From Marinilabiliaceae bacterium JC017 (GTDB lineage: Bacteria > Bacteroidota > Bacteroidia > Bacteroidales > Marinilabiliaceae): DNA of 57,879 nt. The position numbers were made by a program, and so were the translations under genes. How positions within the stretch are numbered: position 1 is the stretch's first letter; every line of letters begins with the position of its first letter. Positions 17,977 to 27,248 of the stretch are shown in pieces. The stretch spans positions 1 to 57,879 of the forward strand of contig RHGE01000038.1 of NCBI GenBank assembly GCA_004296775.1, given 5' to 3'. Below the pieces are notes generated by a model that was given only the letters and a program-made list of their open reading frames with translations, searched no databases and was not told the DNA's origin.

Positions 17977-19140
17977 TTATGCCATTGGACGGGCATAAGC
18001 CTTTACGTCATCAGCTGTTATCACATCTTGACACAGGATGATAAGGCGCTCAATAACATTTCTGAATTCCCGGATATTCCCGGACCAACTGATCGCTTTC
18101 AACTCTTCCAACGCCCCTTCTTCAATGGGCTTAATCTGCATACCCAGTTCTTTGGATATATTCTTATTAAAATGATCAGCTAATAATGGAATATCTTCTT
18201 TCCGTTCGTTCAGAGAGGGTACGTGAATTACTATCACACTCAACCGGTGAAAAAGGTCTTCTCTGAAATTTCCGTTTTTGATCTCTTCTTTAATATTCTT
18301 GTTGGTGGCGGCCAATATCCGCACATCTACTTTAATATCCTTATCACTTCCCACCCGGCTAATGATGTTTTCCTGCAAGGCACGTAATACTTTTGCCTGA
18401 GCGGCCAAACTCATGTCACCAATCTCATCCAGGAAAATTGTCCCGCCATTGGCTTGTTCAAATTTACCTTTACGCTGTTTGTGAGCCGAAGTAAAAGCCC
18501 CTTTTTCGTGTCCGAATAATTCACTCTCAATCAACTCAGAAGGGATTGCCGCACAGTTAACCTCCACAAAAGGTTGATTTATCCGGTTACTCTTCTCATG
18601 GAGCCAACGAGCCACTAATTCTTTACCAGTGCCATTTTCCCCGGTTATCAACACCCTTGCATCAGTCGGAGCCACCTTTTCAATCATCTCCTTCACCTTA
18701 GCAATAGGCTCAGACTCTCCTATCATCTCATAGGTTTTAGACACCTTCCGCTTGAGAACCTTCGTTTCTGCTACCAGATCTTTTTTCTCGATGGCATTGC
18801 GAATGGTCACTAACAACCGATTCAGATCCAGTGGTTTTTCAATAAAATCATAAGCACCCTTTTTGATGGCTTCAACTGCTGTATCAATGTTACCATGCCC
18901 GGAAATCATAATGACTGGCGCTTCTTTCCCAATTGAAATAATCTTATCAAGCACCTCCATGCCATCCATAACCGGCATCTTTATATCACAAAGCACCACA
19001 TCGAACTTTTCACTCTCAAACATCTCAACGCCCTGTTGGCCATCTTCAGCCAACAAAACCTCATGACTCTCATACTCAAGAATGTCTTTTAATGTATTAC
19101 GGATACTTCTTTGGTCATCAACAACTAATATCTTCGCCAT
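17977..19140 (-). CDS. NtrC-type response regulator without HTH domain
   Basis: A sigma-54-dependent activator of 387 residues. It has an N-terminal receiver domain (1-120, phospho-acceptor Asp52 in LCDIKMPVMDG) and an AAA+ ATPase domain (about 140-370; Walker A GENGTGKE at 167-174, Walker B GGTIFLDEI at 232-240). The sigma-54 contact loop reads GAFTSA (214-219), not the classical GAFTGA. The protein stops about 20 residues after the AAA+ lid, so the Fis-type DNA-binding domain of NtrC is absent, and no frame downstream encodes one. I recall Bacteroidota relatives of similar length, so this may be a lineage feature rather than a recent truncation. It is co-transcribed with ppx (16-bp gap). 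No sensor kinase is adjacent. Confidence 0.93.
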   Translation of the reverse strand: MAKILVVDDQRSIRNTLKDILEYESHEVLLAEDGQQGVEMFESEKFDVVLCDIKMPVMDGMEVLDKIISIGKEAPVIMISGHGNIDTAVEAIKKGAYDFIEKPLDLNRLLVTIRNAIEKKDLVAETKVLKRKVSKTYEMIGESEPIAKVKEMIEKVAPTDARVLITGENGTGKELVARWLHEKSNRINQPFVEVNCAAIPSELIESELFGHEKGAFTSAHKQRKGKFEQANGGTIFLDEIGDMSLAAQAKVLRALQENIISRVGSDKDIKVDVRILAATNKNIKEEIKNGNFREDLFHRLSVIVIHVPSLNERKEDIPLLADHFNKNISKELGMQIKPIEEGALEELKAISWSGNIREFRNVIERLIILCQDVITADDVKAYARPMA

Positions 19141-19156
19141 CGTCTAGGTTAAGTTT

Positions 19157-20089
19157 TTACAATTCGTCTTTAATAATTTGATGGATCGCACCTTCTTTCA
19201 GCGCAAAAGCACATTGCCATACATCATTAATATGCAATTCCCGCAGGATGAAATTAATAAAAATGCTTGCTAATACAATCATATCAACCCTATGCGGATC
19301 TAGTCGCTTCATCTGTAAACGCTCCTCAAGTGTTGACCTTAGGAATTTTTGATGTAACTCATTGAAGTAGGAAACAGGAATGTAGTAATTAGTTATTTTC
19401 GACATATCCAGGTGCGGATGATGTACTCCGGCAATCATACTGGCAATGGTATCAAACGATCCGCTTGATCCAATCAATGAATCCACCGGATACTGCCTGA
19501 GTGCTTCGAACAGCAAGGACAATTCGGGTCTCAGATAGTTCTCTACAGCTTTTACTTCATCACGGGTAATTGGTTCGGATGGCTGAAAGCGATCAAGCAA
19601 ACGGGCTACTCCCAAATCAAAGCTGTGCTTCCAAAGAACACCCTCACGGTTGGCAATAACAAACTCATTACTCCCGCCTCCGATATCCAGAATAAGAACA
19701 CGTTGATCTCCGATGGGAACTACCTGTTTCACACCGTCAAAAATAAGCTGTGCCTCATCATGTCCGTTGATTACCCGGATATCAAGCCCCAGAGTCTCTT
19801 TCACCCGGTCAATAAAATCTTTGGCATTTTCAGCATTACGCATGGCCGCGGTAGCTATGCACACTGTTTTATCTACCTGATAATCCTCTATTGTATGAAG
19901 ATGTGTTTTCAGGGCCTGCATACCCCGTTCCATGGCATCAGGTAAAATGGTGCGGTTATTAATCCCCCCTTTGCCCAATTTAGCCGGACACTTGGTTTCA
20001 AGAATAATCTGGTAAGAATGCTCACTACTTATTTCTGCAATAAGCAGATTAATGGTATTTGTTCCCAGATCGATTATCGCTATTCTCAT
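19157..20089 (-). CDS. Ppx/GppA-family phosphatase
   Basis: A 310-residue member of the exopolyphosphatase / guanosine pentaphosphatase family (ASKHA fold). It shows the phosphate-1 loop IDLGTNTINLLIAE near the start and the second glycine-rich loop LDIGGGSNEFVIA at about 143-155. It also has the conserved ATAAMRNAEN and GSSGSFDTIAS segments. It is about 200 residues shorter than E. coli Ppx, as is usual for the short one-unit class, so substrate choice (polyphosphate or pppGpp) cannot be decided. It is the first gene of a pair with the sigma-54 activator; a terminator separates it from the ABC transporter operon upstream. Confidence 0.92.
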   Translation of the reverse strand: MRIAIIDLGTNTINLLIAEISSEHSYQIILETKCPAKLGKGGINNRTILPDAMERGMQALKTHLHTIEDYQVDKTVCIATAAMRNAENAKDFIDRVKETLGLDIRVINGHDEAQLIFDGVKQVVPIGDQRVLILDIGGGSNEFVIANREGVLWKHSFDLGVARLLDRFQPSEPITRDEVKAVENYLRPELSLLFEALRQYPVDSLIGSSGSFDTIASMIAGVHHPHLDMSKITNYYIPVSYFNELHQKFLRSTLEERLQMKRLDPHRVDMIVLASIFINFILRELHINDVWQCAFALKEGAIHQIIKDEL

Positions 20090-20143
20090 GAATTAATTTT
20101 TTACGACCTCAAAAATACATAAAATTATCTGCCATCAAGAACG

Positions 20144-20174
20144 AAAAAAGCCGGGGTGTTATTTCCCGGCTTCA
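20144..20174 (-). terminator. Terminator of the ABC transporter operon
   Basis: On the minus strand AAGCCGGG, an A/T-rich loop and CCCGGCTTTTTTCG lie 12 bases after the permease stop codon. Confidence 0.88.
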
Positions 20175-20185
20175 TCTGTTTTTTC

Positions 20186-21535
20186 TCACTTTCCGGAATA
20201 CCTAAACCATTTCCAGAGCTCTTTATATGATACTTTTTTACCATACATTAATATACCAGTCCGATATATCCTGCCAGCAAACCAGGTAGTAAACACAAAA
20301 CTCGCGGATAAAATGACCATAGAAAGGATGATCTCCCATACTGGTATTTGAAATGGAATCCGTGCCATCATAACAATAGGTGAAGTAAACGGAATCATCG
20401 AAAACCAAAAAGCAAGGTCACCACCCGGATTACGAAAAGCTGCCATGGCAATGTAGATAGACAAAATCAACGGCATCATCACCGGCATTACAAACTGCTG
20501 ACTTTCGGTTTCATTGTCAATAGCAGCACCCACTGCGGCAAACAAACCGGCATATAACAAGTAACCCCCAATAAAAAAGAATACAAACGCTAATAAAGTG
20601 CCTACCAGATCCAGCCCCATTGCATTTTCAATCATCTCATTAAATTGAGCAGCAAATTCGGCAGTCTTTCCGGAAACCTCAGTTTCTGACATTGACTGAA
20701 TAGTTTCTATTTGGTTTGATTGATCAACCATTGTGGATCCGGTTGTTGAAACCATTGTTTTAATCCCAGTAATTATAATGAAAGTAAAAACAACCCATAT
20801 TAAAAACTGTGTCAGTGCAACCAAAACGATACCAATGATCTTACCCATCATTAACTGAAATGGTTTTACTGATGATACAATTACCTCTATGATACGGTTG
20901 GTCTTCTCCTCAACCACTCCACGCATTACCTGCGTACCATACATGATTACAAAAAAGTATATCAGCATGGCAAAAACAATTGCAGCCAACATGGTAAATT
21001 CCACTGAACTCTCTTTTTGTGAACCATCTTCTCCCAATTTAATGGTGGCAACCTGTACATTAACATCGTTAATGTGATTGATGATTTCCTGCAAACCATC
21101 AATGCGATAGGATTCAAGGCGCTCTTGTTCCAGAAAATCCTCCAAATTACGAGCAATATGCCCTTTCACATCAATGGTAATTTGAGCTTCAGAGTATATT
21201 TTTACGGCATCCGGCTGTTTCTGCAAATCATCAGTAATAATTATATATGCATCATATCCCTTGGTTTGGTAATCCTCTTTCACAGCCTTTTCCTCGCTTA
21301 TACCAAGCCATTGAAATTTAAGATATTCAGTATCTTCAATAACACCGGTATATTTCTGCGTATAATCAATGACGGCGATATTTTTTTCGGTTGTATCCTC
21401 AAAAGATGCAAACCAAGCAGGAAGAACAAACATTGCCGCAAATAACAGAGGTCCCAAAATAGACATGATTATAAAAGATTTCTTACGAATTCTTGTCAGG
21501 TATTCCCGTTGTATAATTAATGCTGTTTTATTCAT
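20186..21535 (-). CDS. ABC-2 type transporter permease (NatB-like)
   Basis: A 449-residue membrane subunit of an ABC exporter. It has one N-terminal membrane segment (about 23-42, after the typical IIQREYLTRIRKKSF start). A long extracytoplasmic domain follows (about 45-175), then a C-terminal block of five to six membrane segments from about 178 on (MLAAIVFAMLIYFFVIMYG first). The segment GVVEEKTNRIIEVIVSSVKP is the conserved cytoplasmic loop of the NatB/YhaP group. The ATPase gene lies 22 bp upstream on the same strand. Relatives export sodium or other compounds; the substrate here is unknown. Confidence 0.9.
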   Translation of the reverse strand: MNKTALIIQREYLTRIRKKSFIIMSILGPLLFAAMFVLPAWFASFEDTTEKNIAVIDYTQKYTGVIEDTEYLKFQWLGISEEKAVKEDYQTKGYDAYIIITDDLQKQPDAVKIYSEAQITIDVKGHIARNLEDFLEQERLESYRIDGLQEIINHINDVNVQVATIKLGEDGSQKESSVEFTMLAAIVFAMLIYFFVIMYGTQVMRGVVEEKTNRIIEVIVSSVKPFQLMMGKIIGIVLVALTQFLIWVVFTFIIITGIKTMVSTTGSTMVDQSNQIETIQSMSETEVSGKTAEFAAQFNEMIENAMGLDLVGTLLAFVFFFIGGYLLYAGLFAAVGAAIDNETESQQFVMPVMMPLILSIYIAMAAFRNPGGDLAFWFSMIPFTSPIVMMARIPFQIPVWEIILSMVILSASFVFTTWFAGRIYRTGILMYGKKVSYKELWKWFRYSGK

Positions 21536-21557
21536 AACTATTGGTTTTCAAGTTTGG

Positions 21558-22478
21558 TTATTGATTGCTTTGCTGAACTACTCGAATGAAAATATCATTC
21601 ATATTTGGTAATACTTCATTCAGACTGATTATCTCAACATCATTAATAACACTCGACAACAACTGATTAACAGATCCCCCTTGCCCCATCTCAATAAAGG
21701 CCGAAGTATGTTGATTAACAGCCTGCGTTTCCCTGATTTTAAACGGAGTGGCCAGCTTTTCACTTAACACATCAATATCTCCATTAAAATCCAATTTTAT
21801 CAAATGCTCTTTGTAATCATGTCTGATTTGCTCAATTGGTCCATGCAAAATGATTTTGGATTTATTTATCAAAGTGATATGATCACAAAGCTCTTCTACC
21901 GACCCCATGTTATGTGTTGAAAAAAGAATGGTAGCCCCTTTCTTTTTCAACTCCAATATTTCATTTTTAAGCAAGTTGGCATTTATGGGATCAAACCCAC
22001 TAAAAGGTTCATCAAATATTAACAATTCAGGTTCATGCAATACGGTAACCACAAACTGAATTTTCTGTTGCATGCCCTTGGAAAGCTCTTCCACTTTTTT
22101 ATCCCACCAAGGTTGAATTTCAAATTTCTCAAACCAATACTTCAACCGCTTCAGAGCGTCGTACCGGGATAGATCTTTCAAACGAGCCAGATAGAGAGCT
22201 TGCTCCCCCACCTTCATCTTCTTATAAAGACCTCTCTCTTCAGGTAAATAACCAATACGCCTGATATCAGAAGGATTAAGCTTGTGCCCATTCAGCAGTA
22301 TTTCTCCGGAATCAGGACCTGTTATCTGATTAATGATTCGAATCAAAGTGGTCTTACCAGCGCCATTGGGTCCTAAGAGACCAAATATCGTATTTTCAGG
22401 CACCTGAATATTGACATGATCCAGTGCTAGGTGTTTGGCATATTGTTTTACAACATTTTTCGCCTCTAAAAAAACCAT
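21558..22478 (-). CDS. ABC transporter ATP-binding protein (NatA-like)
   Basis: The 306-residue ATPase of the exporter. Walker A GPNGAGKTT is at 36-44, the ABC signature LSKGMQQK at 132-139 and Walker B LLIFDEPF at 152-159. The H-loop is in LFSTHNMGSVEELCDH. The C-terminal 80 residues form the DUF4162-like extension common in NatA-type subunits of Bacteroidota. It is the first gene of a two-gene operon with the permease. Confidence 0.95.
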   Translation of the reverse strand: MVFLEAKNVVKQYAKHLALDHVNIQVPENTIFGLLGPNGAGKTTLIRIINQITGPDSGEILLNGHKLNPSDIRRIGYLPEERGLYKKMKVGEQALYLARLKDLSRYDALKRLKYWFEKFEIQPWWDKKVEELSKGMQQKIQFVVTVLHEPELLIFDEPFSGFDPINANLLKNEILELKKKGATILFSTHNMGSVEELCDHITLINKSKIILHGPIEQIRHDYKEHLIKLDFNGDIDVLSEKLATPFKIRETQAVNQHTSAFIEMGQGGSVNQLLSSVINDVEIISLNEVLPNMNDIFIRVVQQSNQ

Positions 22479-22810
22479 GGTTTCAATGTTTAAAATTGTT
22501 AGGTTCAGAATGCAACCGGTGAAGTTATAATAAAATGTCAGTAATTCATGAAGCTTCCCGATTCAATTATCAAGCTTATCAGGAAACAACAACATCATTC
22601 TCCATTATCATGTTACAAAAAAACGAAACTAAAAACACCTTCCCGGATTATGGTCATAGGGATTGAAAAAAACATCGTAAACCATAGGAATTCAATTACA
22701 ACAAGACTCAGTCCCAAAATAATTCTCTAAACTTTTCGATTAAATCGTAAGCATTTGAAATGATGTTTATATTTTCGCAGCCGGAAATGTTAAAATAATT
22801 TTAAGTTATT
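22479..22810. other. Divergent intergenic region, ABC operon / permease
   Basis: About 330 bp between divergently transcribed genes, so it must hold two promoters. I see no clear TAnnTTTG box; TATATTTT at about 22768 upstream of the permease is the nearest candidate. A 60-codon frame here has no protein-like features. Confidence 0.4.
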
Positions 22811-24022
22811 ATGAATCAATCAGCACCTTTAGGGTTGCCAAAGCAAATTATAATAGGAATCCAATTCTTGTTTGTTGCCTTTGGTGCCACTGTTCTTGTT
22901 CCGCTATTGGTAGGCATTGAGCCATCTATTGCGCTATTTTCTGCGGGTGTCGGAACCTTAATTTTTCATGTTATCACCAAGGGAAAAGTACCTGTGTTTT
23001 TAGGGAGTAGTTTTGCCTTTATTGCCCCAATTATTGAAGCAACCAAACATTTTGGTTTTCCTGGAACATTGTCCGGTATTATTGCTGTTGGAGTGGTTTA
23101 CTCCATTGTTTCCGTAATTGTTAAACTCAGAGGTGTTGCATTCATTGAAAAGATTTTTCCTTCTGTTGTGGTAGGACCGGTCATCATGGTAATTGGCCTT
23201 TCACTCGCTTCGGTAGGTGTAGACATGGCCAAAACCGATTGGCTAATCGCAGTGATTTCATTACTAACTGCCATTGTTGTGGTTGTATACACCAAAGGGT
23301 TATTGCGTTTAATCCCTATCTTTTGTGGAATAATCGCAGGTTACACAGTGGCAATTATCCTTGGAAAAGTAGACTTTTCCACCATTCAAGAAGCAAAATG
23401 GTTTGCCCTTCCTGCTTTCACTGCACCAGAATGGAGTTGGAAAGCCATTGTATATATGATTCCGGTAGCCATCGCCCCGTTAATTGAACATGTTGGTGAT
23501 ATGTATGCTATTGGTGCTGTTTCGGGCAAGAACTACATAAAGAAACCTGGCTTGCATCGTACCATGATGGGTGATGGAGTTGCCACTTCATTAGCAGGAT
23601 TCTTGGGAAGTGTACCCAACACAACCTACTCTGAAGTAACCGGAGCTATCTCCTTAACAAAAGTATGTGATCCAAAAATTCTTCGTATTTCAGCCATCAC
23701 CTCAATCTTATTCTCGGTTGTAGGAAAAATTAGTGGCTTTTTAAAATCTATTCCTCAATCAGTTTTAGGTGGCATCATGTTATTATTATTTGGTATGATC
23801 GCCAGCGTAGGGATAAAGACGTTAGTTGATTCAAAAGCAAACCTGGACAAAACCCGTAACCAAGTCATCGTCTCAGTAATATTAACCGTTGGAATAGGTG
23901 GCGCTGTGGTTAACTTTGGAAACTTCTCATTGGCCGGCATAGGACTGGCTTCAGTTGTAGGAGTTGTATTAAACCTAATATTGCCAAATAAATCACGCCC
24001 GGTAAAAATAAAGAATAAATAA
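22811..24022 (+). CDS. uraA: NCS2-family uracil/xanthine permease
   Basis: A 403-residue membrane transporter of the nucleobase-cation symporter-2 family, closest in pattern to UraA-type uracil:proton symporters. The start (GLPKQIIIGIQFLFVAFGATVLVPLL), the GKVPVFLGSSFAFI segment, the IAPLIEHVGDMYAIG motif with its conserved glutamate and histidine, and the GSVPNTTYSEVTGAI loop are all family features. Twelve to fourteen hydrophobic segments cover nearly the full length. It is monocistronic, with a strong terminator directly behind it. The uracil assignment is likely but a xanthine permease remains possible. Confidence 0.9.
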   Translation: MNQSAPLGLPKQIIIGIQFLFVAFGATVLVPLLVGIEPSIALFSAGVGTLIFHVITKGKVPVFLGSSFAFIAPIIEATKHFGFPGTLSGIIAVGVVYSIVSVIVKLRGVAFIEKIFPSVVVGPVIMVIGLSLASVGVDMAKTDWLIAVISLLTAIVVVVYTKGLLRLIPIFCGIIAGYTVAIILGKVDFSTIQEAKWFALPAFTAPEWSWKAIVYMIPVAIAPLIEHVGDMYAIGAVSGKNYIKKPGLHRTMMGDGVATSLAGFLGSVPNTTYSEVTGAISLTKVCDPKILRISAITSILFSVVGKISGFLKSIPQSVLGGIMLLLFGMIASVGIKTLVDSKANLDKTRNQVIVSVILTVGIGGAVVNFGNFSLAGIGLASVVGVVLNLILPNKSRPVKIKNK

Positions 24023-24035
24023 TCCTCAAACACAA

Positions 24036-24071
24036 AGCCCTGACTCCATAAACGTCGGGGCGTTTTTTTGG
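24036..24071 (+). terminator. Terminator of the uraA gene
   Basis: GCCCTGAC, an A/T-rich loop and GTCGGGGC followed by seven T residues, 14 bases after the stop codon. Confidence 0.9.
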
Positions 24072-24386
24072 TAATTATCCTTCCCCAATCAAGTTAACCA
24101 ACAGCTATTCTAATTAGTTTTCAGACAAAACTTTGAACCACCAAATATCAAACTACAGGATAAAGGTAGTTCCGATATCACAAAAACAAACTAAGATTTC
24201 GTGAATACAAAAGATACACTTTCCAAAAAATAATCATCCACTCCAGCACGCTACTAATCAAATAAATGTCATTTTTTCTAAAAAATTATTAAGAAATAGT
24301 GTTACGATTTCCTACTTCTGCAATTAACAGGTTGAATAGGGTTCAAATCTCAATTTTTTTAATTTTTCATAAATAAAGCATGATCT
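24072..24386. other. Gene-free stretch
   Basis: About 315 bp of A/T-rich DNA with no credible open frame or repeat-family copy. It precedes the small gene at 24387. Confidence 0.5.
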
Positions 24387-24743
24387 ATGAATATAAATGA
24401 AGACATGTTAAGTGCCTTCGTACGCAAAGGTGCCAACACTTGGGCCAACGTAGAGTTAACTAAACACAAAAAAGTAAAAGTGATGAGTCAGATTAAAGAA
24501 TCATTGCAATCAATTGCTAATCCTCGTGACGAAAACGAGGTGAAAATTGAAATTATAAGGCAAACCTGCAGGCTATTAAGTGAGCTATACCCTAATTATT
24601 CTAAAGATGCAGAGAAAATATTGAATCAATTTGAAACCCATCTCAGGATTAACAGTATGGCTGTTCTACCTTTTCATGAACTGGATGAATTAACATTCAA
24701 AATATTTGTCCGCAAAACACTTATGCAGAAAAAATTCAATTAA
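24387..24743 (+). CDS. Hypothetical protein, 118 aa
   Basis: I do not recognise it. It is a small soluble protein predicted by eye to be almost entirely helical (MSQIKESLQSIANP, EIIRQTCRLLSELYPNYSKDAE, ELTFKIFVRKTL), without signal peptide or cysteine motif. Codon use and the A/T-rich upstream region are ordinary for the window. It is likely expressed alone; the next gene starts 120 bp later. Confidence 0.7.
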   Translation: MNINEDMLSAFVRKGANTWANVELTKHKKVKVMSQIKESLQSIANPRDENEVKIEIIRQTCRLLSELYPNYSKDAEKILNQFETHLRINSMAVLPFHELDELTFKIFVRKTLMQKKFN

Positions 24744-24866
24744 CAACTTCCCGGTACAGATTTCTAAAATTCATCTCTGCATCCTAACTTAAGCATTGTT
24801 GATTTAACGATTGTTAAGACGATTCTTAGAAAGAATAGCTATTTTTAGCGCACAAAGCATTATTCC

Positions 24867-25424
24867 ATGGATCGTTATTCTTTTATTATCGCACTCTTAG
24901 ATAAGACTATCTGGCCAATAACCCTTTTTATTAGCCTTTTCATCATAAGAAAGCCACTTAAAGAATTAGTTCCCTTTTTAAAAAAAGCAAAATTTAAGGA
25001 TCTGGAGCTAGAGTTCGAAAAAGAACTTAATAACGTGTCCCAACAAGCAGCCAACGAGTTTCCGGACTTTGAAGACAATTGGAGAAACCACCTGATTATC
25101 TTAGCGAACAATTACCCTAACCAAGCTGTTCTCGAAGCATGGAAAGAAATTGAACAACGGGCTTACCGCTTAATTATAAACAACAACCCAGCCATAAACC
25201 TCTCTAAAACTACTCCATATAAACAAATGGAAGAGATATTAACAAGTAAAAACCTTGTGGAAACAAGAAAAACAAAGGTTTTTAAGGATCTTCGTTTATT
25301 AAGAAACAAAGTTGCACATGCCCGCCAATTCAGTGTGACTCCCGAACAGGCAGTAGCATTTATAACCATTGCTATTTCTTTTGCGGAATATCTGGACGAA
25401 AAAATCAGTAATACACATTGTTAA
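24867..25424 (+). CDS. Membrane-anchored protein with HEPN-like motif
   Basis: A 185-residue protein with one N-terminal membrane segment (about residues 13-28, IWPITLFISLFIIRKP) and a cytoplasmic helical domain. Residues 146-151 read RNKVAH, which matches the R-x4-H catalytic signature of HEPN ribonucleases (typically RNxxxH), embedded in LRLLRNKVAHARQFSVTPEQA. That context is also typical of DUF4145-like domains. HEPN proteins often occur in toxin or RNA-cleavage systems, but no partner antitoxin gene is adjacent, so the function is open. Confidence 0.75.
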   Translation: MDRYSFIIALLDKTIWPITLFISLFIIRKPLKELVPFLKKAKFKDLELEFEKELNNVSQQAANEFPDFEDNWRNHLIILANNYPNQAVLEAWKEIEQRAYRLIINNNPAINLSKTTPYKQMEEILTSKNLVETRKTKVFKDLRLLRNKVAHARQFSVTPEQAVAFITIAISFAEYLDEKISNTHC

Positions 25425-25484
25425 ACTCCTGACTGAAATCAACTAAATCATATCTTTTACGTTGTCAGAAAATTAAATTGGATT

Positions 25485-26675
25485 ATGAATTTTAAAATAA
25501 GGCGAATTGTATCAAAGATTAGAGTAACTGCCATTATATTTTCATTTACCATCTCCTTAATGGCACAAAATACTCCGGTAAAAAAGGACACAATTAAAGC
25601 AGAACGCAATTTAAAATTCAGCATATTAGGAGGCCCCGGATACACTCCCGATTTCGGTTTTTTAATTGGAGGTAGTGCTCTTTTTACATTCAAAATGAAC
25701 CCCGTCGATACCATCCAGAAACGGTCTGTCGTACCAGTAGCATTTGCAATCATGGGATCAGGAGGATTCAATCTATTCAGTCGTCCACAAATGTTTTTTA
25801 ATGAAGATAAGTTCCGCATTTTCGGCCAGTTCATTTACAAAGACATTACTGAAAACTACTACGGCGTAGGCTATGAAACCAATAAAGACCGGGAACGTGG
25901 CAGCACAACAACAGAAAACAGTAACAGAGGCATTCAGATAAATCCCATTTTTCTTTTCCGCCTGGGACAATCAAACTTTTTTATGGGCCCGCTGGCCGAT
26001 GTCACGCTAGATGATATTTCAAATCCCTCAGAGGGAGTAATTAATGATCCTGATTACATTGACCAGGGCGGAACTACTGATGGCCTCTCTTTTTTTAATA
26101 CGGGATTGGGACTTGCAGTGTCATACGATACACGAGATATCCCGGCGAACGCCTACAATGGCCTCCTCCTTGATTTTAAATCAACTTATTATAGCAAAGC
26201 ATTCGGAGGGGACAATGATTATGGATTAATATCGCTGGAATACCGCCAATTTAAAGAACTCAAGTTTCTGGGTGAAAGGAAGTCATTGGGATGGATGGCA
26301 CAAAGCCGTAACTCATTTGGTGATGTTCCAATTACCCGCATGCCATTTACCGGCTCTCCATTCGATTTGAGGGGTTACTACATGGGGCAATACCGCGACA
26401 AGTCCAGTCATGTGGCCATTATTGAATACCGTAACATGTTTAATACCTCCAGCGAATCATTTTGGGGAAAGATCTATAACCGTTTAGGTTTTGCGACCTG
26501 GGCCGGCATGGGCATGATTGGTCCTAGTATTGGCGAAATCGAAGGTGTACTGCCCAACTTTGGAGCTGGTTTGCGAATTGAAGTACAACCCCGCATGAAT
26601 TTCAGAATGGATATTGGTAAAAATCCCATTAACGACCAAACATTACTTTATTTCAATATGACTGAGGCTTTTTAA
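25485..26675 (+). CDS. Omp85-type outer-membrane barrel protein
   Basis: A 396-residue outer-membrane protein resembling the BamA/TamA surface-antigen barrel (PF01103 type) but with no POTRA domains. It has a signal peptide (about 1-27, ending LMA-Q), a short linker, and alternating beta-strands throughout. The near-C-terminal GAGLRIEVQPRMNFRMDIG and a terminal Phe are typical of barrel insertion signals. The MPFTGSPFDLRGYYMGQYRD segment corresponds to the conserved RGY region of loop 6. POTRA-less relatives are common in Bacteroidota; their role is not established. Confidence 0.85.
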   Translation: MNFKIRRIVSKIRVTAIIFSFTISLMAQNTPVKKDTIKAERNLKFSILGGPGYTPDFGFLIGGSALFTFKMNPVDTIQKRSVVPVAFAIMGSGGFNLFSRPQMFFNEDKFRIFGQFIYKDITENYYGVGYETNKDRERGSTTTENSNRGIQINPIFLFRLGQSNFFMGPLADVTLDDISNPSEGVINDPDYIDQGGTTDGLSFFNTGLGLAVSYDTRDIPANAYNGLLLDFKSTYYSKAFGGDNDYGLISLEYRQFKELKFLGERKSLGWMAQSRNSFGDVPITRMPFTGSPFDLRGYYMGQYRDKSSHVAIIEYRNMFNTSSESFWGKIYNRLGFATWAGMGMIGPSIGEIEGVLPNFGAGLRIEVQPRMNFRMDIGKNPINDQTLLYFNMTEAF

Positions 26676-26799
26676 ATATTTTACTGAAAGCTTTGATTAA
26701 CATTTGAAAATCTGAAACATTTTGTTGAATCATCAGTATAGAAAGTGGAAAAACAGGCTGAGGTATTTATATTATTTATTCATCTAATCTAACTTATTT

Positions 26800-27159
26800 A
26801 TGGAATCATTTGGTATACTATTAATTAGCATTTCTTATCTGGCTTTTGCTGTCTTAATGATTGCTTCATCCTGGCGAATTAATGAAAAAGGTGATCAACC
26901 GGGTTGGGCTTGTCTAATCCCAATCTATAATGCAATTGTTTTTTTAAGAGTAATTGGAAAACCCTGGTGGTGGTTATTGATAATGATTTTTGTCCCTGTT
27001 GTTAATATTGTATTTGCTGTATGGGCTATAAACCTATTATCCATGAGTTTCGGCAAAGGTGTTGGATTTACTTTAGGATTAATATTTCTTCCTTTCATCT
27101 TTTACCCTATTTTAGGATTAGGCTCAGCTCAATATCAAGGTCCTGCAGGTCTAAAATAA
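26800..27159 (+). CDS. Small integral membrane protein, 119 aa
   Basis: A small protein with three to four membrane segments. The pattern PGWACLIPIYNAIVFLRVIGKPWWW is typical of small membrane proteins of the DUF5684 type (an assignment from memory, moderate certainty). Function is unknown. A 12-bp-stem hairpin lies about 40 bases after the stop. Confidence 0.75.
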   Translation: MESFGILLISISYLAFAVLMIASSWRINEKGDQPGWACLIPIYNAIVFLRVIGKPWWWLLIMIFVPVVNIVFAVWAINLLSMSFGKGVGFTLGLIFLPFIFYPILGLGSAQYQGPAGLK

Positions 27160-27198
27160 AACACTATTCCCTCAGCCTGTATAATATATTAAATAGCA

Positions 27199-27230
27199 CA
27201 AGCGCCAATGACAATCATTGGCGCTTGTTG
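27199..27230. terminator. Strong hairpin between convergent genes
   Basis: CAAGCGCCAATGA, a 4-base loop, then TCATTGGCGCTTG gives a near-perfect stem of about 12 bp. It lies between the plus-strand small membrane protein and the minus-strand aspartate kinase. The T run is weak (TTGATTATTT), so it may serve either or both genes. Confidence 0.75.
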
Positions 27231-27248
27231 ATTATTTATATGACCTGC

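Noticed and set aside
22548-22730. 60-codon frame between the ABC operon and uraA
   Set aside because: No start context, low-complexity lysine/isoleucine-rich product, and it lies where two divergent promoters are expected.
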